A stretch of 28,864 bases of DNA from an uncultured Oscillospiraceae bacterium (GTDB lineage: Bacteria > Bacillota > Clostridia > Oscillospirales > Oscillospiraceae): contig CAPGBJ010000011.1 in the NCBI GenBank assembly GCA_948616425.1, positions 1-28,864 of the forward strand, in the 5' to 3' direction. This document shows, in pieces, positions 1 to 7,394 of the stretch. The notes beneath the pieces were generated by a model. It was not told the origin of the DNA. It made no database searches and saw nothing but the letters and a program-made list of their open reading frames with translations. The position numbers and the translations under genes are program-made. Position 1 is the first letter of the stretch. Every line of letters begins with the position of its first letter.

Positions 1-66
1 CAAGATGTATTTCAAGGAAAATTGGCAAAGCATGGCGGAAAAAGAGCCGGCGTTGGGGCATGTTAC

Positions 67-86
67 CATGTTTCAAACAAGCCCTA
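67..86. repeat. 20-bp dispersed repeat, copy 1
   Basis: This 20-bp sequence (catgtttcaaacaagcccta) recurs at 14604-14623 with one mismatch. There it spans the stop codon of recF. The match is too long to be chance in a window this size. The rest of 1-233 shows no convincing gene: its reading frames are short, lack ribosome-binding sites and resemble no family I know. The upstream gene may end before the window. Confidence 0.6.
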
Positions 87-233
87 GGTCCTTAGTTTGC
101 CGGATGAAAGGGAATTTATGCGCCCGTTTGACCCGAATATTGAACCCGGCGCAGAGAAAGACGAACCGCCCAGGCGGCCTCCCACCCCTGAATACAGATT
201 TTGCCTCAGAAGACCTGGCAGAGCAGAATGGAC

Positions 234-262
234 TTGCCTTTTCTCTCAAAAGACGGTACAAT
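234..262 (+). promoter_or_regulatory. Sigma-A-type promoter for the VWA/GNAT pair
   Basis: TTGCCT (234-239) and TACAAT (257-262) are separated by 17 bases. This predicts a start near 269 and a leader of about 24 nt before the gene at 293, which has a strong AAGGAGG site. The promoter implies that the VWA gene is transcribed independently of anything upstream. Confidence 0.6.
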
Positions 263-292
263 CATCCTTAATCGCGCAAGGAGGGGGAAACC

Positions 293-1492
293 ATGTTTGA
301 AGATCTCTTATATCTGCTGCGGCGCAATGGCCTAAAGGTGTCTCTCACCGAGTGGATGGCCCTGATGGAGGGGCTGCACAAGAACCTCCACAGCGCCAGT
401 TTCACCGGCTTCTACCACCTGTCCCGCTGTCTGCTGGTAAAGAGCGAGGCGGATTTTGACACCTTTGACCGCACCTTCTTGGAGTATTTCAAAGATGTTC
501 CCTTCCAGCAGGAGGTATCCAAAGAGTTGTTAAACTGGTTGGATCAACCAGATGTATTGACCGATTACGCCAACTGGGACGAGCTTCAGGCCCTGAAAAA
601 CCTGGGTCTCTCTGTGGAGGAAATCGAGCGGATGCTCAAAGAGCGCATGGAGGAACAGAACGAAGAACACAACGGGGGCAGCTATTGGGTGGGCACCCAC
701 GGCATGTCGGTCTTCGGCAACTCCGGTCTGTCCCCCAAGGGGATTCGGGTAGGGGGGCAATCCATGTATCGCCGCGCCTTCCGGGTGGCGGGGGAGCGAA
801 AGTTTCGAGATTTTCGCCGGGACAACACCCTGGACACCCGTCAATTTCAGGTGGCCCTGCGCCACCTGCGCCAGTTCTCCGGCCTGGTGGACCTCCCACC
901 CACCGAATTCGATGTAGACAACACCATCAAAGATACGGCGGACAACGGCGGCGTCCTCAAGGTCCGCTACAAGCGCCCCCGGGAAAATACGGTAAAGGTG
1001 CTGCTTCTCATGGACTCAGGGGGCTCTATGGACTACTACGCCCAGCTGTGTTCCGCCCTGTTTCAGGCGGTATCCAAGTCGGGGCACTTCAAGGATTTAA
1101 AAGTCTTTTACTTCCACAACTGCCCGTATGGCCGGCTGTATCAGGACCCCACTCTGATGTCCCGAAACAGCGTCCCTACTGACTGGGTGCTGACCAATCT
1201 CCCCGGGGACTATAAGCTGATTCTGGTGGGGGACGCCCAGATGGCCCCCTATGAACTGATGGGCAGCTACTACGGCCGAGGGGAGCGGGCGGGCGGACCT
1301 CACTGCGGTATGGACTGGCTGCGGCTGCTGAAGGGCCGCTTTCGCCACACCGTCTGGCTCAACCCCAGCCACCGCCCTGACTGGGGCGCCTACTGGTCTC
1401 AGACCTATGACACCATCGCCCAGGAATTTCCCATGTTTCCCCTCACGGTGGACGGCCTGGAGGAGGGCATGAAAAAGCTGTTGACAAGATAA
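293..1492 (+). CDS. CoxE-like VWA domain protein
   Basis: 399-aa cytoplasmic protein of the CoxE/VWA type. The N-terminal half (about 1-220) is helical and charged. The C-terminal half (about 230-395) is a von Willebrand A fold. The metal-site motif is DSGGS at residues 241-245, that is D-x-G-x-S rather than the classical D-x-S-x-S; from memory this glycine is usual in this subfamily. The later stretches YFHNCPYG and LVGDAQMAPYEL also fit it. Relatives usually partner a MoxR-type AAA ATPase, acting as a chaperone pair for metal-centre insertion or complex assembly, but no ATPase is visible in the window. The start is set by an AAGGAGGGGG site just before ATG 293, and the gene has its own promoter at 234-262. 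The GNAT gene follows after 15 nt, suggesting one transcript. Family assignment is firm; client unknown. Confidence 0.8.
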   Translation: MFEDLLYLLRRNGLKVSLTEWMALMEGLHKNLHSASFTGFYHLSRCLLVKSEADFDTFDRTFLEYFKDVPFQQEVSKELLNWLDQPDVLTDYANWDELQALKNLGLSVEEIERMLKERMEEQNEEHNGGSYWVGTHGMSVFGNSGLSPKGIRVGGQSMYRRAFRVAGERKFRDFRRDNTLDTRQFQVALRHLRQFSGLVDLPPTEFDVDNTIKDTADNGGVLKVRYKRPRENTVKVLLLMDSGGSMDYYAQLCSALFQAVSKSGHFKDLKVFYFHNCPYGRLYQDPTLMSRNSVPTDWVLTNLPGDYKLILVGDAQMAPYELMGSYYGRGERAGGPHCGMDWLRLLKGRFRHTVWLNPSHRPDWGAYWSQTYDTIAQEFPMFPLTVDGLEEGMKKLLTR

Positions 1493-1507
1493 GGGGGCTT
1501 ATTCACA

Positions 1508-2041
1508 ATGGAAGGCATACGGAAAGCCGTTCTGGAGGACATCCCCCAGGTGGCTGCCATCTACGACCATATTTTGACCGAGGAGGAGGGCGGCCGGACC
1601 ACCGTGGGCTGGATTCGGGGCGTTTATCCCACAGAGCAAACTGCTTTGGAGGCCCTGGAGGCCGGGACACTCTTTGTCTTGGAGCGGGGTGGGGTGGTGG
1701 CCGCGGCGGCCAAAATCGACCAGAACCAGGCGCCGGCTTACGCCGGCGCACCCTGGCAGAACCCAAATATTCCGCAGGCCCAGGTGATGGTACTCCACAC
1801 CCTGGTGGTGGACCCCGCCTTCGCGGGCATGGGCTGTGGGACACAGTTTGTCCGCTTCTATGAGTCCTACGCCCTGGAGCAGGGCTGCACCTGCCTGCGC
1901 ATGGACACCAACGCCGCAAATACCGCCGCCCGGCAGCTGTATGCCCGACTGGGCTACCGCGAGGTGGGCATTATCCCCTGCCTTTTTAACGGCATCCCAA
2001 ATATGGAGCTGGTCTGTCTTGAGAAGGTGCTGCATCTATAA
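1508..2041 (+). CDS. GNAT-family N-acetyltransferase
   Basis: 177-aa protein with a single GNAT fold, predicted to transfer an acetyl group from acetyl-CoA to an unknown amine. The acetyl-CoA loop is visible at about residues 102-115 (VVDPAFAGMGCGTQFV, the Q/R-x-x-G-x-G/A region). It is followed by a helix and the typical C-terminal N-x-x-A-x-x-x-Y-x-x-x-G-Y segment (NTAARQLYARLGYREVG). Length is normal for the family. It lies 15 nt downstream of the VWA gene and is probably co-transcribed. A GGGGG site lies about 11 nt before the ATG, a somewhat long spacing. The substrate cannot be read from sequence. A hairpin near 2134-2162 may end this transcript. Confidence 0.85.
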   Translation: MEGIRKAVLEDIPQVAAIYDHILTEEEGGRTTVGWIRGVYPTEQTALEALEAGTLFVLERGGVVAAAAKIDQNQAPAYAGAPWQNPNIPQAQVMVLHTLVVDPAFAGMGCGTQFVRFYESYALEQGCTCLRMDTNAANTAARQLYARLGYREVGIIPCLFNGIPNMELVCLEKVLHL

Positions 2042-2133
2042 AAAGCGGCCCGACCCATAATTCCACCGGCAGTCCTGGGGCATCGTGCAAGCTCTCCGCG
2101 CAGCATCTGGCTCTTTCATTTCTACTTTTGGAT

Positions 2134-2162
2134 ATTCCCGGGAAGCCGCGGTTCCCGGGAAT
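2134..2162 (+). terminator. Possible terminator after the GNAT gene
   Basis: ATTCCCGGGAA and TTCCCGGGAAT pair across a short GC loop, followed by a T-rich stretch (tgttttgcccttttt). The run of T is broken, so termination efficiency is uncertain. The rest of 2042-2133 shows nothing I recognise. Confidence 0.5.
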
Positions 2163-2179
2163 TGTTTTGCCCTTTTTCA

Positions 2180-2208
2180 TTGCTATTTTTCCTAGGGAGT
2201 GGTAAAAT
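2180..2208 (+). promoter_or_regulatory. Promoter for the racemase-like/ligase pair
   Basis: TTGCTA (2180-2185) and TAAAAT (2203-2208) are 17 bases apart. The leader to ATG 2289 is about 74 nt and contains small inverted repeats (CGGTATACCG and CCGC...GCGG). Confidence 0.55.
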
Positions 2209-2288
2209 AATATGAATCGGTATACCGCTTGAATGGCGGAGTGGAGGAACGGGTATATCCCAAGAGAGACAAAGGGGGCCATTCTTTT

Positions 2289-3356
2289 ATGCGCAAGCTG
2301 GTCATTGAAAAGGCCGCAGTGAAGCACAACCTGTCCGTGATCAAGGAGCGGGCAGCGGGGGCGGTGATCTATGGCGTACTCACCGGCGACGGAGGGGGCG
2401 CCGGAGTTGTCCCCATGGCCAAAATACTCCGAGCGGAGGGGATCGGCCGCTTTGCGATCTATGATGTGAAGGAGGCGGAAAAGCTGCGCCAGGCGGGTTT
2501 TGAGGACGAAGAGATTCTTATGCTCCGCTCCACCACCGACCGGGAGGAACTGGAACAGCTGATAGATCTGAACGTGGTGTGTACCATCTCCTCGGTGGAC
2601 ACCGGTCTTGCCCTCAATGCCCTGGCGGAAAACCGCTCTACTGTGGCCTGTGCCCATATCCAAGTGGACACAGGGATGGGCTTCGGCGGATTTCTGGTCA
2701 GCGAACCGGAAAAAATCCTGCTGGCCTACCGCTCCCTGCCCAATGTGGCCCTAGAGGGCATCTATACCCAACTCCACGGTATGAAGCTCAACGACCCAGA
2801 GGCAGAGCACCAGCTGGACCAGTTCCACCAGGTGCTGGACACCATCCACAGCGCCGGATTTGAGACAGGGACCATTCACGCCGCCGGCTCTTTTGCCCTG
2901 CTCCACAATGACAGCGCCCGTCTGGACGGAGTGCGGGCGGGTTCCGCGATTCTGGGTCGGTGTCGCCGCACTAGGGATGACCGGCTGAAAACAGTGGGCT
3001 ATGGCGAAGTCCCCTTGGCGGAAGTCCGCTGGCTGCCCAAGGGACACACCATCGGAACAGACAAACCCATCATTTTGAAAAAGCCCGCCCGGGTGGCGGT
3101 GCTTCCGGTGGGGTATCAAAATGGGTTTGGCGTCTCCCGCCCACGGGAGACCAGCTTCTGGGCTATGGTAGCCCGGTGGCGTCGGTCAAAAAAGCGCACC
3201 GTCCGGGTGGCAGACCACCGGGCCAGAATACTGGGACCCATCGGCGCCACAGAGACCTTACTCAATGTGACCAACATCAAATGCTCCGCCGGGGATCTGG
3301 CCGTCTTTGATATTGACCCCCTCTTCGCCCGGGGATTTATCCAGGAATTCCGATAG
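2289..3356 (+). CDS. Alanine-racemase-fold protein lacking catalytic residues
   Basis: 355-aa protein with the full architecture of fold-type III alanine racemase: an N-terminal barrel (about 1-225, with VDTGMGFGGF, HAAGSFALL and GVRAGSAILG) and a C-terminal beta domain (VLPVGYQNGF, then ARILGPIGATET). The residues that make the family an enzyme are not seen. The PLP-lysine segment, normally V-x-K-x-N/D-x-Y-G, reads VLTGDGGG at 30-37, so lysine is Thr32 and the phosphate tyrosine is Gly36. The V-S/G-Y-G segment carrying the catalytic tyrosine reads TIGT at 254-257. The Met-Asp pair reads Ala-Thr at 320-321. The reading frame is intact, so this is not a frameshift. The start at 2289 is chosen for the AAGGGGG site and because homology begins there. 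The downstream neighbour is a D-aspartate-ligase-like gene, 117 nt away. Probably not a racemase; role unknown, possibly a partner of the ligase. Confidence 0.75.
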   Translation: MRKLVIEKAAVKHNLSVIKERAAGAVIYGVLTGDGGGAGVVPMAKILRAEGIGRFAIYDVKEAEKLRQAGFEDEEILMLRSTTDREELEQLIDLNVVCTISSVDTGLALNALAENRSTVACAHIQVDTGMGFGGFLVSEPEKILLAYRSLPNVALEGIYTQLHGMKLNDPEAEHQLDQFHQVLDTIHSAGFETGTIHAAGSFALLHNDSARLDGVRAGSAILGRCRRTRDDRLKTVGYGEVPLAEVRWLPKGHTIGTDKPIILKKPARVAVLPVGYQNGFGVSRPRETSFWAMVARWRRSKKRTVRVADHRARILGPIGATETLLNVTNIKCSAGDLAVFDIDPLFARGFIQEFR

Positions 3357-3421
3357 GAACGGCCGCACAGGCGGCCTGTGGCCCGCCCCACCCGCTCCAC
3401 AGTCCACACAGCAGATCTTTA

Positions 3422-3450
3422 CAGGGGCGGACGGCGGGCCGTCCCTACGA
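3422..3450. repeat. GC-rich palindromic intergenic repeat
   Basis: GGACGGC and GCCGTCC pair around GG at 3429-3444, within a larger AGGGGCG...CCCTACGA frame. A similar frame, read on the other strand, occurs at 13690-13710. Such short palindromes are common between genes in gut Clostridia. A second hairpin (GGCCGC ACA GGCGGCC) lies just upstream near 3360. Confidence 0.5.
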
Positions 3451-3473
3451 AAACGATAAAAGAGGTTCTCACT

Positions 3474-4691
3474 ATGTCCAACCATCTCCCCTTTCAGCCG
3501 CTGGTCTTCGGCGGTGACATCAATGTATACAGCGTTGCCCGGGCCTTCCACGAGGCATACGGTATCCGCACCATCGCCTATGGCAAGTACCCCTCCTTCC
3601 CCTGTTACAACAGCGCCATCATTGACTATCGGGTCTGTCCGGAAAATGAAGATATTACCGCCTTTCGCCGCAATGTCCAGGCGGTGGCAGAGGAATTTTC
3701 TGATAAAAAGATCATTCTGCTGGGCTGCGGAGACAACTATGTCCAAATGGCCGCCCACTGCCGGGACTCTCTGCCTGCCAATGTGGCGGCCCCCTATATT
3801 GATGCGGACCTGCTGGATACATTGATCAACAAAGAGAAATTTTATCAGTTGTGTGATCAGTACGGGATTGACCATCCAGCCACCTTCATCTATGACAAAT
3901 CCATGGGCCACAACTTTTCCCTGCCCTGGGGGCCCCCCTATATCGCCAAACCTGCTGAAAGCGTCACCTACTGGGCCTGCGGAGATCACACCTTGGCCAA
4001 GGTCTATATCTGCCAGAGCTGGGAGGAATTGCTCCAAAGTCTGGACCATGTCTATGCTGCCGGCTATCAAAATCATATGATTCTTCAGGAATTTATTCCG
4101 GGGGACGACAGCTACATGCGGGTACTCACCAGCTATTCCGACCACAACGCCCGTGTGACCACCATGTGTCTGGGTCATGTGCTGCTGGAGGAACACTCCC
4201 CCCACGGCATCGGCAATCACGCCGTTATCCTCACTGAGTGTTGTGAGGAATTGGAGCTCAAAATTAAGGGTCTGCTGGAGCAGCTGCATTTTGTAGGCTT
4301 CTCCAATTTTGACATAAAGTACGACCAGCGGGACGGCAAGTACAAGGCCTTTGAGATCAACTGCCGCCAGGGTCGGAGCAACTACTATGTCACTGGGGCT
4401 GGCCACAATATCGCTAAGTTACTGGTGGAAGACCTGGTGGAGGGGAAACAGCTCCCCTTCCAAATGACCAAAAATCGCTCTCTGTGGCGCATGGTACCCA
4501 AGAAAGTGGCCTTTAAATTTACCCCCAAGCAGTACCACGAGGAGATGCGGGCTCTGATCAGGGCCGGTGCGGACCACCACTCTCTGGTCTATTCTGGAGA
4601 CTCATCTCTCAGGCGCCGTCTGCGGGTGTATAAAAACCATCTTGGCAATCTCAAGCGGTTTGACCAGTACAACAAAATCCCAGAGGGTTAG
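3474..4691 (+). CDS. ATP-grasp ligase, D-aspartate ligase (Aslfm) type
   Basis: 405-aa carboxylate-amine ligase of the ATP-grasp superfamily. It resembles, along its whole length, the Enterococcus faecium D-aspartate ligase that attaches D-Asp to the lysine side chain of peptidoglycan precursors (recalled, not searched). Segments supporting this are GGDINVYSVARAFHEAYG (13-30), PYIDADLLDTLINKEKFY (107-124), LQEFIPGDDSYMRVL (204-218) and the Mg-ATP segment FEINCRQGRSN (293-303). No signal peptide or membrane segment, so it acts in the cytoplasm. The start at 3474 has an AGAGG site; the upstream in-frame extension has no similarity. It follows the racemase-fold gene after 117 nt that contain a palindromic repeat, and ends at a strong terminator. 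Whether the substrate is D-Asp, another D-amino acid or a non-peptidoglycan acceptor cannot be told. No aspartate racemase is visible nearby. Confidence 0.8.
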   Translation: MSNHLPFQPLVFGGDINVYSVARAFHEAYGIRTIAYGKYPSFPCYNSAIIDYRVCPENEDITAFRRNVQAVAEEFSDKKIILLGCGDNYVQMAAHCRDSLPANVAAPYIDADLLDTLINKEKFYQLCDQYGIDHPATFIYDKSMGHNFSLPWGPPYIAKPAESVTYWACGDHTLAKVYICQSWEELLQSLDHVYAAGYQNHMILQEFIPGDDSYMRVLTSYSDHNARVTTMCLGHVLLEEHSPHGIGNHAVILTECCEELELKIKGLLEQLHFVGFSNFDIKYDQRDGKYKAFEINCRQGRSNYYVTGAGHNIAKLLVEDLVEGKQLPFQMTKNRSLWRMVPKKVAFKFTPKQYHEEMRALIRAGADHHSLVYSGDSSLRRRLRVYKNHLGNLKRFDQYNKIPEG

Positions 4692-4727
4692 ATCGAACTC
4701 TCTCACCCAGTTTAACTGTATTTAGAA

Positions 4728-4759
4728 CAGAAAAAACGCCCGAAAGGGCGTTTTTTCTG
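4728..4759. terminator. Bidirectional intrinsic terminator
   Basis: CAGAAAAAACGCCC and GGGCGTTTTTTCTG form a perfect stem around GAAA, with T runs on both strands. It separates the converging ligase (plus) and YegP-like (minus) genes. Confidence 0.9.
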
Positions 4760-4784
4760 TCTGTATCTCTATGGGGCTCTCTTC

Positions 4785-5162
4785 TTACTCCTCTGGTTCC
4801 TCAATCCTGGCATCAGGGGCGTTTCTGCCTACAGAGTCGATTCCGTTGAGGCAGCTGGCCTTTGCCTTATAGCCCTCGCTCTTGCCAATATTTTCACCGT
4901 TTTTGGCCTTGAGGCGGAAGCGGTACTCGCCGGCTTTGTCCTGGTAGACCTCAAACTTGGGGTGGGTCAGCTTCTCAAACCCCTCCACCGTCTGGTCCTC
5001 CACATGGGCCAGAGCATTTTTCTGTACAGAGGCAATTCCGCCCTGACAGCCGGACATACTGGTGTAGCTCTCAGAGGCGGTGAGAATCACTTCGCCGTTG
5101 CCCGCCTTCAGATTGAAGGTGAATTCGCCATTTTTGGTCTTGGAGATTACAAATTTACCCAT
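4785..5162 (-). CDS. YegP-like protein, two DUF1508 repeats
   Basis: 125-aa protein made of two copies of the DUF1508 (YegP) unit. Copy one (about 1-58) begins KFVISKTKNGEFTFNLKAGN. Copy two (about 67-118) begins KFEVYQDKAGEYRFRLKAKN. Each ends with the G-I-x-S-V-x-x-N-A pattern. The family is widespread, small and soluble; its molecular function is not established. An acidic tail (RIEEPEE) closes the protein. It is the last gene of the minus-strand group and ends at the terminator at 4728-4759. A GAAGGAAGG site precedes the ATG. Family assignment is secure; function unknown. Confidence 0.88.
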   Translation of the reverse strand: MGKFVISKTKNGEFTFNLKAGNGEVILTASESYTSMSGCQGGIASVQKNALAHVEDQTVEGFEKLTHPKFEVYQDKAGEYRFRLKAKNGENIGKSEGYKAKASCLNGIDSVGRNAPDARIEEPEE

Positions 5163-5211
5163 ATCTTATGCCTTCCTTCTCTTTATTTTTAGACCGTTTG
5201 GTCCCAGGCAC

Positions 5212-5649
5212 TTATTGATACCTCTTGCTCTCTGCCACTGCCAGCTGGTCACAGCGGTTATTAAACTCGTTTTCGGCGTGGCCCTTCACCCAATGGAGGT
5301 TCACTGTATGTCTCTCGCACAGGTCCAACAGCCGGCCCCAGAGATCGGGGTTGAGAGCGGGCTTCTTGTCCGACTTCACCCAGCCCCGGGCCCGCCAGCC
5401 CTTGGCCCAGCCTTTGCCCAGGCCGTCGATAACATATTTGCTGTCGGAGTATAGCTCCACAATACAGGGCTCCTTCAGCGCCTCCAGGGCGGCGATCACA
5501 CCGGTGAGTTCCATGCGGTTATTGGTCGTCTGAGGCTCCCCCCCAGACAGCTCCTTTTTATGGCCTTCATACATCAAAATTGCACCCCAGCCCCCGGGGC
5601 CAGGGTTGCCGGAGCAGGCCCCGTCGGTGTAGATGGTGACAGTTTTCAT
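5212..5649 (-). CDS. rnhA: Ribonuclease HI
   Basis: 145-aa single-domain RNase HI that cleaves the RNA strand of RNA-DNA hybrids (R-loops, primers) in the cytoplasm. All catalytic residues are present: Asp9 (YTDGACSGNPGPGGWG), Glu47 (NNRMELTGVIAALEAL), Asp69 (YSDSKYVIDGL), His124 (WVKGHAENEFNNRCD) and Asp134. The Trp-rich basic handle (GKGWAKGWRARGWVKSDKK, about 78-96) is complete. A longer frame upstream exists, but ATG 5649 begins the conserved strand and has a GGAGGG site. The downstream YegP-like gene starts about 50 nt later, and a tRNA-like remnant lies upstream. Housekeeping; no sign of transfer. Confidence 0.95.
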   Translation of the reverse strand: MKTVTIYTDGACSGNPGPGGWGAILMYEGHKKELSGGEPQTTNNRMELTGVIAALEALKEPCIVELYSDSKYVIDGLGKGWAKGWRARGWVKSDKKPALNPDLWGRLLDLCERHTVNLHWVKGHAENEFNNRCDQLAVAESKRYQ

Positions 5650-5746
5650 AAATTCCCCAAACCCTCCCGCGCAAAATCGACGTCCGGTAATCAATAATAA
5701 GCGTCCCGAAGACATAAACGTACAGGTGTAACAATAACGGACCTGA

Positions 5747-5837
5747 TAAAAAGCTGGGATTCGAACCCAAGCAAGGTCCCGTTGCCGCCATAGAGTCGCC
5801 TAATGGCTCCGGCGCGGAGCTGACGTCCGCCTTTTGC
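5747..5837 (-). other. tRNA-like remnant or structured element
   Basis: On the minus strand the sequence TTGGG-TTCGAAT-CCCAG (plus 5754-5770) is a textbook T arm. Before it lie three further hairpins: GCTCC/GGAGC, GCCAT/ATGGC with an 11-nt loop, and GCAA/TTGC. AAAAG and CTTTT could close an acceptor-like stem. The anticodon loop size and D arm do not fit a working tRNA, and there is no CCA-ready acceptor. I read it as a decayed tRNA, a tRNA fragment left by an integration event, or a structured RNA. It fills most of the 200-nt gap between rnhA and the DIP1984-family gene. Confidence 0.35.
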
Positions 5838-5849
5838 GCAACCAAAATT

Positions 5850-6305
5850 TTACATCAGCTCGGTGGTCCAGTTTTTCTCCTGGATGGTCTCCTCCAGCTC
5901 CCGCAGGTCCTTGGACAGCCCATCCACCTGCTTTTGCAGCTGGCGGACGTTTACTGTGCTCTTCACCTTGATCTCGCTGGCGCTGTGCCGGCGGACCAGG
6001 GCGCTGGCATTACTGAGGAAATTGCGCAGGGCGGACAGCCTTCCCCTCATGCAGTCCCGCCTGGCCAGCAGGTCAGCCAGGGTGAACTTGTTATCTACCT
6101 TTGTGTAATTGTTGGTAAAGTTGATCGCGGAGATCAGCTCCTCCAGCCGGGCATAGTCCTCCTCCAGCTCCTTCAGCAGCTCCACAGGGTCCTCAGCGGG
6201 CTGTTCTCCCTCCTGGACCTGGGCATTGTTGTTCAGCCGGACCTCCAGCTGGCGGATCCTCGTTTGCAGCTCCGACCGCTGAGACAGGGCGTTGGCCAAC
6301 TTCAT
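5850..6305 (-). CDS. DIP1984-family (septicolysin-like) coiled-coil protein
   Basis: 151-aa, largely helical protein matching the DIP1984 family. The pattern includes KLANALSQRSELQTRIRQLE at the start, VQEGEQPAEDP (about 29-39), LISAINFTNNYTKV, the LADLLARRDCMRGRLSALR helix, and the C-terminal NWTTEL. Annotations sometimes call this family septicolysin, but its function is not established; no signal peptide or membrane segment is seen. The start is ATG 6305 with an AAAGGA site; an in-frame TTG one codon earlier is less likely. The DUF3829 lipoprotein gene ends 35 nt upstream, suggesting one transcript with the SHOCT gene. Family firm, role unknown. Confidence 0.85.
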   Translation of the reverse strand: MKLANALSQRSELQTRIRQLEVRLNNNAQVQEGEQPAEDPVELLKELEEDYARLEELISAINFTNNYTKVDNKFTLADLLARRDCMRGRLSALRNFLSNASALVRRHSASEIKVKSTVNVRQLQKQVDGLSKDLRELEETIQEKNWTTELM

Positions 6306-6340
6306 CAAATCAGTCCTTTCTAAGGCATTCCATGCCCCAA

Positions 6341-7390
6341 TCAGAGAATGCTGTTGTAACCGCCAATCATGCTGTCAATCGCCTCGCTGGCGCTGTTGAA
6401 CGCCTCGGCATATTCTGTGCCCCCCGTAACAGCTTCAGACAGGCTGCCCATTCGGCTGTATAGGGAATTTACCTTGTTTTTATACAGGTCCAGGGCGCTG
6501 TCCCCAATTTTACCGGTAAAGGTGCTGACCTTCTCCCGCTCAGATTCTGTCTCCATGGCCTGGTTCAATCCGTCATAAGCGGTCTGGAAGTCGTTGAACA
6601 TGGGGGACAGGTCGGTCATGTCGATCTCAGGCAGTACCAGCGGATCCTCGGGGCTGGTTTCAGTGTTGGCAGTTTCAATCTGCGCCCAGATGCCGTCCAA
6701 AATGTCCTGGCTGGTGTGGATCATACACAGGGAGTGGTAGAGGATCATCTCCTCATCCTCCAACAGCTTGGCCCGGTCCTCGTCCCGGCCCTGGCTGGCC
6801 ATGATATCAATTGCGTTCACAAAATCATCAAAATACGCGTCGTAGGTCTGGAGGGCGGCCCACAGTTCGGCGTGGAGTTCCGGCGCCTTCGCCATGTCGT
6901 CATCCACATATTCGTCAAAGCGTGTATAGGAGGCCAGATGGTTGAGCGCCTCCATCACCTCAGCGGGACTTTCTCCCAAATTCTGAAGGGCGGCATCCGC
7001 CTCTGGGTAGGCCGGCTTCTCATCCAAATAGCTCAGAGCATCCTCCACCAGATAGGTATTAGAGGTGTAGAACTGGAGCGCGTCTTTGATCTCGGCGTAG
7101 TCCCCTGTCAAGGTAAACTCGGGAGAAAAGTCCACATTGGAAAAATATACTGCCAGAATGGGTTCAATCTCCCCATTGATCTTCTCCGCCAGCTTCAGGT
7201 AGGCGTTGTACTTGCTGTAGTCCACGGGCTCGTCGCTTTTCGCCCCAGAGGAGACGGGGGAGCTGGTATCGCTCTTGCTTCCGCCGCCACTCTTGTCTCC
7301 GCCGCCCTTGTCGCCGCACCCCGACAGCAGCAGGGCGGCACACAGGCTCAAAACAATTGCCTGCATCCAGCTCTTTTTCCATACCTTCAT
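6341..7390 (-). CDS. YiiG-like (DUF3829) lipoprotein
   Basis: 349-aa predicted lipoprotein. A lipoprotein signal (residues 1-25) ends in the lipobox LLSGC with Cys25. A Gly/Ser/Lys/Asp-rich linker (26-55) follows, then a mostly helical domain with the features of DUF3829 (YiiG family), including the paired segments YSKYNAYLKLAEKINGE and KVNSLYSRMGSLSEAV. It would be anchored to the outer face of the cytoplasmic membrane. Function of the family is unknown. Its ATG lies 4 nt after the stop of the SHOCT gene upstream, so translation is probably coupled. Domain assignment is from pattern recognition and moderate; lipidation is clear. Confidence 0.75.
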   Translation of the reverse strand: MKVWKKSWMQAIVLSLCAALLLSGCGDKGGGDKSGGGSKSDTSSPVSSGAKSDEPVDYSKYNAYLKLAEKINGEIEPILAVYFSNVDFSPEFTLTGDYAEIKDALQFYTSNTYLVEDALSYLDEKPAYPEADAALQNLGESPAEVMEALNHLASYTRFDEYVDDDMAKAPELHAELWAALQTYDAYFDDFVNAIDIMASQGRDEDRAKLLEDEEMILYHSLCMIHTSQDILDGIWAQIETANTETSPEDPLVLPEIDMTDLSPMFNDFQTAYDGLNQAMETESEREKVSTFTGKIGDSALDLYKNKVNSLYSRMGSLSEAVTGGTEYAEAFNSASEAIDSMIGGYNSIL

Positions 7391-7394
7391 ACTC

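Noticed and set aside
5..271. Short ORF at the left edge
   Set aside because: Covers the dispersed repeat and the promoter region, has no ribosome-binding site and no recognisable protein.
2289..2420. Frameshift explaining the missing lysine of the racemase-like protein
   Set aside because: Flanking residues on both sides (AVIYGVL and VPMAKILRAEG) align in the same frame, so the change is by substitution.
2289..3356. Active alanine racemase (alr)
   Set aside because: The PLP lysine, phosphate tyrosine and catalytic tyrosine positions are all replaced, so only the fold, not the activity, is claimed.
3258..4406. 382-codon open frame on the minus strand
   Set aside because: Antisense to the ATP-grasp ligase, which has clear family motifs along the whole length.
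5747..5837. Functional tRNA gene
   Set aside because: T arm is good, but no valid anticodon loop, D arm or 7-bp acceptor stem can be built.
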